The notes under the pieces are model-generated. The model saw only the letters and a program-made list of their open reading frames with translations. It did not search any database and was not told the DNA's origin. A DNA stretch of 64,000 nucleotides from positions 3,177 to 67,176 of the forward strand of contig CAKQPF010000013.1 of assembly GCA_934256705.1 (NCBI GenBank), in the 5' to 3' direction. Position numbers and translations under genes: made by a program. Each line of letters opens with the position of its first letter. Positions within the stretch are counted from its first letter, which is position 1. Of the stretch, positions 1 to 7,473 are shown piece after piece. Source of the stretch: an uncultured Prevotella sp. GTDB taxonomy: Bacteria > Bacteroidota > Bacteroidia > Bacteroidales > Bacteroidaceae.

Positions 1-1
1 A

Positions 2-1381
2 AACACCGGTCTGAAGAGTGCCAATATCAATTCCCAGATTTCGGAATACAACAATGTCATTCTCCAGCGCAACAACATTGTGGCTAACAGTTCCGAGAGA
101 AACCCTATCGCAGTGGAGCTCGATGACCGCCTCTCTTCTATGCGTGCAGCCATCATCACCTCTGTCAACAATGAGATTCTCGCCCTCAACAACAGCATCT
201 CATCTCAGCGCAGCTTTTCCGGAGACGCCACATCGAAGATTGCTTCCAGTCCTAACCAGGCCAAGCACCTTCTTTCTGTAGAGCGTCAGCAGAAGGTAAA
301 GGAGAGCCTTTACCTCTTCCTGCTCCAGAAACGTGAGGAGAATGAGCTCAGTCAGGCGTTCACCGCATACAACACTCGCGTGATAAGTGCGCCTCATGGC
401 AACAATGTGCCTACCGCACCTGTTAGCCGCAACATTCTCCTTATCGCCATTGTCCTCGGTCTCGGCATTCCTTTCGCCATCTTGTATCTCCGTGAGATGA
501 TGAACACCACAGTCAGAGGCAAGTCTGATCTCGTCGGCGTGGTTTCCATTCCTTACCTCGGAGAGATACCACAGTATTGGCGCAATGTTCCGGTAAGCAA
601 GCTCAAGTTCTGGAAGAAGCAGCATGAAGCCAAGCAAATCGTGGTGAAGAACGGCAACCGCGGACTCCTCAATGAGGCTTTCCGTATCGTGGCTACCAAT
701 CTCGAGTTCATGTCCGGCAGCGATAAAGGCTCTACTGTCTATATGGTTACTTCCTATAATGCAGGTTCGGGCAAGTCTTTCGTTGCGGCAAACCTTTCCG
801 CAATCACTTCCATCCGCAACAAGAAGGTAATCCTTATCGACGGTGACCTCCGCCATACCACTACTTCACAGCTCGTGCCGGATGCAGAACAGGGACTCTC
901 TGACTATCTCTCAGGTTGTGTCTCTGATTATCATGGACTCATCCGCACTATCGACGCAGGCAATGGCGTCAGCGTTCTTCCTGTAGGAACAGTGCCTCCA
1001 AACCCTATAGAACTGCTATCTTCTCCTAAGTTCGGAATGCTCATAGAGTCACTTCGCAAGGAGTTTGATGTCATCATCATCGACTGCCCACCGGCCAACA
1101 TGATGGCTGATGCGGCAATCATAGGCAAGTTTGTCGATAAGACAATCCTCGTGGTGCGTGCCGGTCTCTTCGAGAGAAAACTCCTCGGACAGCTTGAATC
1201 TGACTATAAGGAAGGCAAATTCAAGAATGCTTCACTCATTCTCAATGATACCTCCCGCTCTCACAGCAGCTATGGCTATGCTTATGGCTACGGCTATGGC
1301 AAGGGATATGGCTATGGTAAGGGCTACGGTTATGGCAAAGGCTATGGCTACGGCTATGGCGGTGCCAGTGATGAGGAATAA
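2..1381 (+). CDS. Exopolysaccharide chain-length/BY-kinase protein (Wzz-Wzc-like), 5' end outside window
   Basis: The reading frame is open from base 2, so the true start lies before the window; 459 residues are visible. The fragment has the end of a periplasmic Wzz-type coiled region, one membrane helix (NILLIAIVLGLGIPFAILYL), then a cytoplasmic P-loop kinase domain. The kinase motifs are visible: Walker A in SYNAGSGKSF, Walker A' in VILIDGDLR and Walker B in VIIIDCPP. The C-terminus is a tyrosine-rich tail built from GYGYGK repeats, with 12 tyrosines in about 37 residues; this is the autophosphorylation cluster expected of bacterial tyrosine kinases. Such proteins control polymerisation and export of capsule or exopolysaccharide at the inner membrane. 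The sugar dehydratase gene downstream supports a polysaccharide locus. Family assignment is confident; the particular polysaccharide cannot be told. Confidence 0.92.
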   Translation, partial: NTGLKSANINSQISEYNNVILQRNNIVANSSERNPIAVELDDRLSSMRAAIITSVNNEILALNNSISSQRSFSGDATSKIASSPNQAKHLLSVERQQKVKESLYLFLLQKREENELSQAFTAYNTRVISAPHGNNVPTAPVSRNILLIAIVLGLGIPFAILYLREMMNTTVRGKSDLVGVVSIPYLGEIPQYWRNVPVSKLKFWKKQHEAKQIVVKNGNRGLLNEAFRIVATNLEFMSGSDKGSTVYMVTSYNAGSGKSFVAANLSAITSIRNKKVILIDGDLRHTTTSQLVPDAEQGLSDYLSGCVSDYHGLIRTIDAGNGVSVLPVGTVPPNPIELLSSPKFGMLIESLRKEFDVIIIDCPPANMMADAAIIGKFVDKTILVVRAGLFERKLLGQLESDYKEGKFKNASLILNDTSRSHSSYGYAYGYGYGKGYGYGKGYGYGKGYGYGYGGASDEE

Positions 1382-1414
1382 TAATCGGGTCTTCCGCCCA
1401 TTACTCAGAATATA

Positions 1415-1506
1415 TTGAAGTGGGTTCTGTAAATGCAGGATGATGGTACGACCGCCTCTAAACAGAGGTGTTACTGACCGTCTGGATTTATAGAACCTAC
1501 CTTCAA
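1415..1506. repeat. Long imperfect inverted repeat between kinase and capD-like gene
   Basis: Left arm 1415-1438 (TTGAAGTGGGTTCTGTAAAT...) pairs with right arm 1482-1506 (...ATTTATAGAACCTACC TTCAA) with a few mismatches and one bulge. An inner hairpin CCTCT-AAAC-AGAGG lies between the arms. It could be a structured leader RNA for the downstream gene, a terminator, or the remains of a small transposable element with terminal inverted repeats. No uridine tract follows it directly, so simple termination is not the obvious reading. Confidence 0.55.
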
Positions 1507-1526
1507 GGTAATTAAATCTTTAAACT

Positions 1527-1577
1527 ATGAGCAAAATTACCCCCCCCTATACAGTCGAGAAGGCGAGCCTTCTGTAA
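1527..1577 (+). other. Possible 16-codon leader ORF containing a run of eight C
   Basis: ATG at 1527 opens a 16-residue frame (MSKITPPYTVEKASLL) that ends at TAA 1575-1577, 17 bases before the capD-like start. Bases 1540-1547 are eight consecutive C. With nine C the same ATG would read without a stop into the capD-like frame at 1595 and add 22 residues to its N-terminus. Whether it is translated is unknown; it is listed because of the homopolymer tract. Confidence 0.25.
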
Positions 1578-1594
1578 TCAAACGGTTAAAAATA

Positions 1595-3565
1595 ATGAGT
1601 GGATTTTATCTTTTTCAGAAATATTTTTCCAAAAACGCCCTTCCTTATTGGATGATTCTTGTGGTGGACAGCGTGATAATACTGTTCTCCAGCATGTTTG
1701 CGGCGTATCTGTTGGTGGACAATAGTTTCCTTATAGCAAACTTCTTCAAGTTCTGTGTTCTTGCTCTGGCTTCGCTTCCGTTCCTGTGGGTGTTCATGAA
1801 AGTGTTCCACACCTACTCAGGAATCCTGCGTTTCTCCAGTTTTTTTGACCTCTTTAGGGTCGTGATGGCTTGCCTTTGCGGCTCCGTCCTCTTCTGGTGT
1901 GTCTGCTATGTGCTGAAGGAATACGACGTATGGGAGGATATGCTCTCGCTCAAGTTGACGGCTTGCTCCGTGGCGTTGTCATCATTCTTCATGTGCCTTT
2001 TCCGCATGGCAGTCGCCATGATGTATGATTTCATCAAGGAAAAGAGCGATGCGCAGAACATTCTCATCTATGGAGTGAAGCAGGGAGGCATCGCCCTTGC
2101 CACGAGCGTGCGAAATGAGCATCCTGCACAGTATATCGTAAAGGGCTTCATTACTCCTGACAAGGACCTTAAGAATCTCTATCTCCTCGGTTCAAAAATA
2201 TATTATGCTGACGAGAATATCAAGGATGTCATTGAGAAATATCACATCAGCAGCATTTTCGTTTCGCCTCTTTTTGTCAACGAATTCCGTAACAACGATG
2301 CTCTGGTGAAGACCATCCTCGATGCAGGAGTGCATATAATGATGATGCCGGAGGCAGAGGCTTGGGACGGAAAGTCAAGTCTCAGTCATAGACAACTGCA
2401 TGAAGTGGATATCGAAGACCTCCTGCCGCGCGAGAAGATCGAGGTGGATCTGCAGGCAATAGGCTCCATGCTCAGAGGAAAACGAATCCTTATCACCGGT
2501 GCTGCCGGGTCTATCGGCTCGGAAATGGCTCGTCAGGTGGCTACTTTTGCGCCTGCCGAACTGGTTCTTGTCGATCAAGCTGAGACACCAATGCACGATG
2601 TTCGCCTCTATATGCTGCGCAATTATCCAGAAATGGTCGCACCTACCATCGTGGGATCTATATGCAACCAGACCCACATGGAGGAGATTTTCCGTAAGCA
2701 TAGACCTGAATATGTGTTCCATGCTGCCGCTTACAAGCACGTGCCGATGATGGAAGACAATCCGGCTATGGCTGTCCAGAATAATATATATGGTACGCGC
2801 GTGATAGCCGACCTTGCCGTTAAGTATGGCACGAAGAAGTTTGTCATGATCTCTACAGACAAGGCTGTCAACCCGACTAACGTGATGGGATGCTCCAAGC
2901 GCATCTGTGAAATCTACTGTCAGGCGCTCAATAAGGCGATTGCTGATGGATCCTATAAGGGAAATGCGGCACAACCAACTACCGACAACCAACAACCGAC
3001 AACCCAATTCATAACAACTCGCTTCGGTAATGTGTTAGGTTCCAACGGTTCGGTCATTCCTATCTTCAAGGAACAGATAAAGAAGGGCGGTCCGGTTACT
3101 GTGACTCATCCTGACATTATCCGATTCTTCATGCTCATTCCGGAGGCTTGCCAGCTCGTTCTGGAGGCAGGTACGATGGGACATGGCGGTGAAATTTTCG
3201 TCTTTGATATGGGTAAACCGGTGCGCATTGCCGACCTTGCACAGCGCATGATAGACCTTTCTCATGCAAAGGACGTGAAGATAAAGTTCACAGGACTGCG
3301 CGATGGAGAGAAACTCTATGAGGAAGTGCTCTCTGAAGCCGAGTCAAACAGACCGACTCCACATCCGAAGATCATGGTGGCGAGAGTGCGTGAATATCCT
3401 TATGACCTCGCTTTGCAGAGGGAAAAGGAACTGTATGACCTTTCATTTACTTATGATGATATGGCTATCGTCAAGAAAATGAAGGAGATAGTGCCTGAAT
3501 ACAAGTCGCGCCATTCTAAATATGAGGCGCTCGACAAGGAGCAGGAATGCCATAATATCGCATGA
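1595..3565 (+). CDS. Membrane nucleoside-diphosphate-sugar epimerase/dehydratase (CapD/WbpM/FlaA1 family)
   Basis: 656 residues, the usual length of the long membrane form. The N-terminal part has about four hydrophobic helices (roughly residues 15-150). A regulatory Rossmann-like region follows, then the catalytic SDR domain starting at the glycine motif TGAAGSIGSE (about residue 302). The active-site segment STDKAVNPTNVMGCSKR carries the Ser-Met-Lys arrangement typical of CapD/WbpM 4,6-dehydratases, where Met replaces the usual Tyr. The enzyme acts on UDP-N-acetyl sugars at the inner membrane for capsule or O-antigen synthesis, fitting the kinase gene upstream. Oddity: at about residues 457-472 (bases 2964-3008) there is a proline/threonine/glutamine-rich insertion (AAQPTTDNQQPTTQ) just before the conserved FITTRFGNVLGS, encoded by a low-complexity repeat. 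The exact substrate is not determinable. Confidence 0.92.
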   Translation: MSGFYLFQKYFSKNALPYWMILVVDSVIILFSSMFAAYLLVDNSFLIANFFKFCVLALASLPFLWVFMKVFHTYSGILRFSSFFDLFRVVMACLCGSVLFWCVCYVLKEYDVWEDMLSLKLTACSVALSSFFMCLFRMAVAMMYDFIKEKSDAQNILIYGVKQGGIALATSVRNEHPAQYIVKGFITPDKDLKNLYLLGSKIYYADENIKDVIEKYHISSIFVSPLFVNEFRNNDALVKTILDAGVHIMMMPEAEAWDGKSSLSHRQLHEVDIEDLLPREKIEVDLQAIGSMLRGKRILITGAAGSIGSEMARQVATFAPAELVLVDQAETPMHDVRLYMLRNYPEMVAPTIVGSICNQTHMEEIFRKHRPEYVFHAAAYKHVPMMEDNPAMAVQNNIYGTRVIADLAVKYGTKKFVMISTDKAVNPTNVMGCSKRICEIYCQALNKAIADGSYKGNAAQPTTDNQQPTTQFITTRFGNVLGSNGSVIPIFKEQIKKGGPVTVTHPDIIRFFMLIPEACQLVLEAGTMGHGGEIFVFDMGKPVRIADLAQRMIDLSHAKDVKIKFTGLRDGEKLYEEVLSEAESNRPTPHPKIMVARVREYPYDLALQREKELYDLSFTYDDMAIVKKMKEIVPEYKSRHSKYEALDKEQECHNIA

Positions 3566-3683
3566 TTCTGACTCTGCGATATATGGCTTTCCAGCCTGAT
3601 AACTGCCTTCCCTTCTCCTTGTGGCAGGGAAGGCGTTATCCGGAATGCAACTATAAGTTTAACCTAAAAGATATGTTTCAACT

Positions 3684-5090
3684 ATGAAATTTGTAGGAAC
3701 TCTGTTTCTCAGCGTCGCAATGACGTGCTGTGTTCTGTCCTCCTGCGAGAAAGCTGATATGCTGGAGGACGGCGAAGGCGGCACGCAGACCAATACGTCT
3801 GGCGTGACAAGGAATGTAAAACTCGTGGCCAAGGCGATTGATAACGCTGATGTCGCTTATCCGCTCAGCATTTATGCCTTCGATACGGAAGGTAATTACG
3901 TCACTTCCACGGTCATAAGCAGCAAGGATGACTCATCTGCCATGCTGAAATTGAAGAAAGGCAGGTATCATCTCTCTGCCGTTTCGCTCCCTGATTCCTA
4001 TGATGCCTTGACCTCGGTAAAGGATTGGAATGCCACTTTCAGTATGCCCTCAAAAGGTTATGCCACAGAGCCGCTGATGACAGGTTCGGCTGACATCAAT
4101 GTGACTTCTTCCGATCAGGTGGCTCATATCTCCCTCGGCTATCGCCAGGCGAGCATGTCGCTCACCATCAATGATGTGCCTTCATCAGTCACTGAGGTTA
4201 ATGTGTCTTTGAGTTCTGCATATACTGACATGAATCTTTCTGCAGATTTGAGTGGTAAAATGATGGTTACGGTGCCTTGCAAGAAGGGTTCTGTTTCCAA
4301 TAACGGCGTTACTTGGACAACTGGAAAGTTTTATATCCTCCCTTCTGTCAATGCCCAGCCTTCCATTACCATCTCTCTCTCTGGCGGAACTGCAGGTGAT
4401 GTGTCTTATTCACACACCTATAATGCCAGTCTCCTTGCTGGAACTCCTTATAATTTCACGGCTACTTACAAAGGAAAAGCGGAAGGTGGTGCCGATCCTT
4501 CAGAAGGAGATGTGACCATCAACGCTGACATCTCTGCAGGAAAATGGGCGGATGAGGTAAAGGAATCCTTCAGTTTCGGTCCTGATGTCAACAAGACCGA
4601 GACTCCATCTAATCCTGAATCCAATGTTATTACTGTCACTTCATTCCCTCAGTCTGGCGACATCTGGAACGGACATGTGGTTGGTTTCGTGGATGAGAAA
4701 TCTGATACGGAACGTGAAGTCGTGCTTATCTCTGTAAAAGAGTGGGAAAAAATAAGCAGTGCTTTTAGCTCAAATGCAAGTCAAGCCAAGGATATTGCTG
4801 CTCAATATGAAGAGAATGGATTGTCCGGTTGGATTATTCCGACACGTAATGATGGAATGGCGCTGAATAGACTTTATTCGTATGACAATAACAGGGCATT
4901 GATAAATTCTGCTCTTGAGACTTGTGGCGGCACAGGATTGATACAGCAATATGGCACTTCCGCTGTCCGTTATCTATGTGAAGATGCTGAATACACTTAC
5001 AGTTATAAGACTGCTACCATCACAAAAGCAGGAGAGAAATCCACATATTACCTCCGTCTCGTCAAGTATCTGACGTTTGTTAAGAAATGA
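3684..5090 (+). CDS. FimB/Mfa2-like surface lipoprotein
   Basis: 468 residues. The N-terminus is a lipoprotein signal (hydrophobic run, then LSSC; lipidated Cys about residue 20), so the mature protein is membrane-anchored and probably surface exposed. The region around residues 40-265 resembles the FimB/Mfa2 fimbrial-anchor fold: a beta-rich domain beginning RNVKLVAKA and containing LSIYAFDTEGNYV, then a second repeat-like beta domain. The C-terminal ~150 residues form a separate domain containing SGWIIPTRNDGMALNRLY, resembling C-terminal domains of other Bacteroidales surface proteins. It stands alone with no major fimbrillin gene beside it, so a structural fimbrial role is inferred from fold only. 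A general adhesin or glycan-binding lipoprotein is an alternative. Confidence 0.6.
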   Translation: MKFVGTLFLSVAMTCCVLSSCEKADMLEDGEGGTQTNTSGVTRNVKLVAKAIDNADVAYPLSIYAFDTEGNYVTSTVISSKDDSSAMLKLKKGRYHLSAVSLPDSYDALTSVKDWNATFSMPSKGYATEPLMTGSADINVTSSDQVAHISLGYRQASMSLTINDVPSSVTEVNVSLSSAYTDMNLSADLSGKMMVTVPCKKGSVSNNGVTWTTGKFYILPSVNAQPSITISLSGGTAGDVSYSHTYNASLLAGTPYNFTATYKGKAEGGADPSEGDVTINADISAGKWADEVKESFSFGPDVNKTETPSNPESNVITVTSFPQSGDIWNGHVVGFVDEKSDTEREVVLISVKEWEKISSAFSSNASQAKDIAAQYEENGLSGWIIPTRNDGMALNRLYSYDNNRALINSALETCGGTGLIQQYGTSAVRYLCEDAEYTYSYKTATITKAGEKSTYYLRLVKYLTFVKK

Positions 5091-5091
5091 T

Positions 5092-5179
5092 AGTGCAGTT
5101 ATTGAGGCATAATAGAGCAGTTATTGAGGCATAATAGAGCAGTTATACAAGTATAATAGAGTAGCAATATAAGCGTAAT
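5092..5179. repeat. Tandem array, four 22-bp units
   Basis: Four consecutive 22-bp units (5092-5113, 5114-5135, 5136-5157, 5158-5179). Units 1 and 2 are nearly identical (AGAGCAGTTATTGAGGCATA core); units 3 and 4 are progressively diverged. The array starts two bases after the lipoprotein stop codon. There are no spacers, so it is not CRISPR. A second array with the same 22-bp period but different sequence lies at 23477-23608. Confidence 0.85.
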
Positions 5180-5180
5180 G

Positions 5181-5240
5181 CCAACAATAAAAGGCAGACA
5201 AAAATACGAATCCATATTTTTGTCTGCCTTTTATTGTTGG
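5181..5240. terminator. Perfect 26-bp stem hairpin between convergent genes
   Basis: Arms 5181-5206 and 5215-5240 are exact reverse complements (CCAACAATAAAAGGCAGACA...) with an 8-base loop. It lies between the plus-strand lipoprotein gene and the minus-strand nucleotidase gene, where a bidirectional terminator would be expected. The stem is unusually long and perfect for a simple terminator and lacks a clear T-run directly after it. Confidence 0.6.
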
Positions 5241-5343
5241 CTTTTATCCGCTCTTTTTCTTCTCGATTACTATATTGTCTTTCTCTTAAGTCGTTGTTTA
5301 TGCGCCTTGATATTGAAGCTTTTACTTCCTGATGTCGAAGTTT

Positions 5344-7074
5344 TTACTTCCCGAAAAGTAAGGCTTTGTCGCGTATTATGCCAGGTATCGCAAACTCATC
5401 CGGTATGAAATGCCAGTTGTTGTTTGCCTTAGGATAGACGTGTCCGAGGCGTTCAATCTCCTTCATGAAGTAATAACGCATGTCAAGTTCGGAGCGATAG
5501 ACCACACGCGACTCGATTTCCTCCTTCGGAATACCGGCTCCGCGGGTCAGCAACTCTCCGCCGCCGTTGCCACGATACGAGTTCATTGCCACCTTATACC
5601 ATCCCTTTTCCGAGAATGGTTTGCCGTCTGCCATGCTTATAATGGTGACTTTCTCGCCCTTTGGCTTCGTTACATCGACTGTATAGATAATGCCTGCTGC
5701 GCTGTCAAAGTTATAATAGGCGTTCTTCAGTCCTCTATTGCGCTTGTCTGTATGCGTTTCGTCAAAGAGAAGAATATGGTCATCGGTCGTCTTCATCTGG
5801 TTTGTCCAGAGTGAATAGCTCATTTCAAGGTACTTATGTATCTCTGATCCGCGCATCTTCAGCATGTAAAGCTTGTTCTCATACTTGTAGAGATTGAACA
5901 TATCTGCCATTGTCACAGGGCCTTTTTCTATCGATGCGTTCATCATAAGCGGTGCATTGAATGAGATATCAGCACCTGTTATGGACAACTGAAGATTGTG
6001 GACAAGGTCTGAAAACGCAGATGAACCGAAGAAAGCATCGCGTGTATAGACCGAAGTCTCAAAGGTTCCAACCTCTTTCGAGGTAAATGCCTCAAGCTCT
6101 TTTATCTCCTTTTGGAAGGTCTGCATGTACTCTTCATCCACTGGCTGTTCCTTCATTGAGGGGAGAGAGGCGGTGATTTCCTTGCTTATCACTTTCTTTC
6201 CGTCGAGCGTTACCTTAATTATTGCCTCGCCAACTACCTTCGCATGATTGGCAGGATCTACGATATAGACGCTCTTTCCCTCGCTGTTTACTGTCTTCCC
6301 GCAGTATGGCTGGTGGTCGTGACCATAGAAAATGACGTCAAATCCCGGCACTTTCTCTGCCACGCTCTTGCTCGCATTTTCGCAATAATCAGGAGTTGTG
6401 ATGCCACCTTCTTTGCCGGAGTGGAAAAGACCGATGATAATGTCAGGTCTTTCCTTCGCTTTTATCTCCTTAACCCAGCGCTTTGCCGATGAAACCATTT
6501 CCTCAAAGTGCAGTCCTTCCCATATATCCTTGCTGAGCCAGTTGGGGATTGCCGGCGTAAGCATACCGAGAACAGCGATTTTTACGCCCTCGCGCTCTAA
6601 TATTATATAAGGTGTAACGTAAGGTTTGCCTGTCGCGTCGCTGATGATGTTTGCGCCTAGAACAGGACATTTCACCTCTTTCACCCATTTGTCATACACC
6701 TTATGGCCTGTTTCCACATCGTGATTACCGAAATTCTGTGCGTCATAACCCATATAGTTGATGATGCTCGCACCGATATTTGCCTCTTTCGTGTTGATAA
6801 AATTCCAGTAATAGTTAGTCGGTTGTCCCTGAAGAAGGTCGCCATTCTCCAGTAATATGAGGTTATTACCATACTTCTTGCGTTCCGCTTTCACGTAACT
6901 GCTCACCCTTGCCAGCGTTCCGTCTATCGGCTTTCCTGTCATATAATTGACTGGAAAGAACATTCCGTGTACGTCAGAAGTTTCTATCAGTTTGATTTCT
7001 ACAGTCTTTGTTTTCTTGGCTTGGAGTGGAAGCATGAGGATAAATAGGGATAAAAGGGTTGTGATAATTCGCAT
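5344..7074 (-). CDS. Secreted 5'-nucleotidase / 2',3'-cyclic phosphodiesterase family metallophosphatase
   Basis: About 576 residues from the ATG at 7074, chosen because it begins a classical signal peptide (MRIITTLLSLFILMLPLQA). The open frame extends 56 codons further upstream but only through a tandem repeat encoding SCQHGHE-like peptides. The N-terminal calcineurin-like domain has the metal-binding motifs TSDVHG, NGDLLQG, GNHDVE and YGHDH. The C-terminal part contains the substrate-binding 5'-nucleotidase domain, with FNLYKYENKLYMLKMRGSEIHKYLE near its start. It should hydrolyse nucleotides or cyclic nucleotides in the periplasm or at the surface for nucleoside and phosphate salvage. Exact specificity is unknown. 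Confidence 0.88.
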   Translation of the reverse strand: MRIITTLLSLFILMLPLQAKKTKTVEIKLIETSDVHGMFFPVNYMTGKPIDGTLARVSSYVKAERKKYGNNLILLENGDLLQGQPTNYYWNFINTKEANIGASIINYMGYDAQNFGNHDVETGHKVYDKWVKEVKCPVLGANIISDATGKPYVTPYIILEREGVKIAVLGMLTPAIPNWLSKDIWEGLHFEEMVSSAKRWVKEIKAKERPDIIIGLFHSGKEGGITTPDYCENASKSVAEKVPGFDVIFYGHDHQPYCGKTVNSEGKSVYIVDPANHAKVVGEAIIKVTLDGKKVISKEITASLPSMKEQPVDEEYMQTFQKEIKELEAFTSKEVGTFETSVYTRDAFFGSSAFSDLVHNLQLSITGADISFNAPLMMNASIEKGPVTMADMFNLYKYENKLYMLKMRGSEIHKYLEMSYSLWTNQMKTTDDHILLFDETHTDKRNRGLKNAYYNFDSAAGIIYTVDVTKPKGEKVTIISMADGKPFSEKGWYKVAMNSYRGNGGGELLTRGAGIPKEEIESRVVYRSELDMRYYFMKEIERLGHVYPKANNNWHFIPDEFAIPGIIRDKALLFGK

Positions 7075-7139
7075 GGAGTCTTTAAGATTTAGTCGTTTTA
7101 ATGCTTGATGGCTTTGTTGTTTTGTTCCATTTATAATGG

Positions 7140-7202
7140 TTTCGTGACCATGTTGACAGCTTTCGTGACCATGTTGACAGCTTTGGAGACCGTGTTGACA
7201 GC
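7140..7202. repeat. Tandem array, three 21-bp units
   Basis: Three units of 21 bp (TTTCGTGACCATGTTGACAG plus C): the first two identical, the third with four changes. It lies in the 5' leader region of the nucleotidase gene. Read on the minus strand it keeps an open frame (SCQHGHE repeats) joined to the nucleotidase but upstream of its signal peptide. Similar GTTGACAG words recur inside the clostripain-like gene near 50.5 kb. Confidence 0.8.
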
Positions 7203-7387
7203 TTTGTTGAGTGACAGGTTTGTGGTTTAACCAAGCAACCAATCAAGCAATCATTCCAGCAGCAAAACAATAAAAGCCAATGCAAAGTTAGGGCTTTTTC
7301 GTCATTAAAGTGTTTGATTTGTGTTAATAATTTTTAAATCACGAGATAAAAACCATGCGTTAGTGCCTAATTCATAATAAATTATAG

Positions 7388-7395
7388 TAACTTTG
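7388..7395 (+). promoter_or_regulatory. Bacteroidetes -7 promoter box for rpsA
   Basis: TAACTTTG matches the Bacteroidetes -7 consensus TAnnTTTG, in an AT-rich stretch about 79 bases before the rpsA start. It implies a leader of roughly 70 bases. Confidence 0.6.
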
Positions 7396-7473
7396 CAAAC
7401 GATTTTGCGCCTGATAGGTCTGTAAGGAAACCGTCAAGCGTTATTATTCACTATTATATTTTTTTTAATTAAC

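Noticed and set aside
1420..1500. Complete insertion sequence between the kinase and dehydratase genes
   Set aside because: The element is only about 90 bases with no transposase; only the TIR-like hairpin can be supported.
2375..3007. 210-codon antisense open frame over the dehydratase gene
   Set aside because: No recognisable features; overlaps a confident SDR domain on the other strand.
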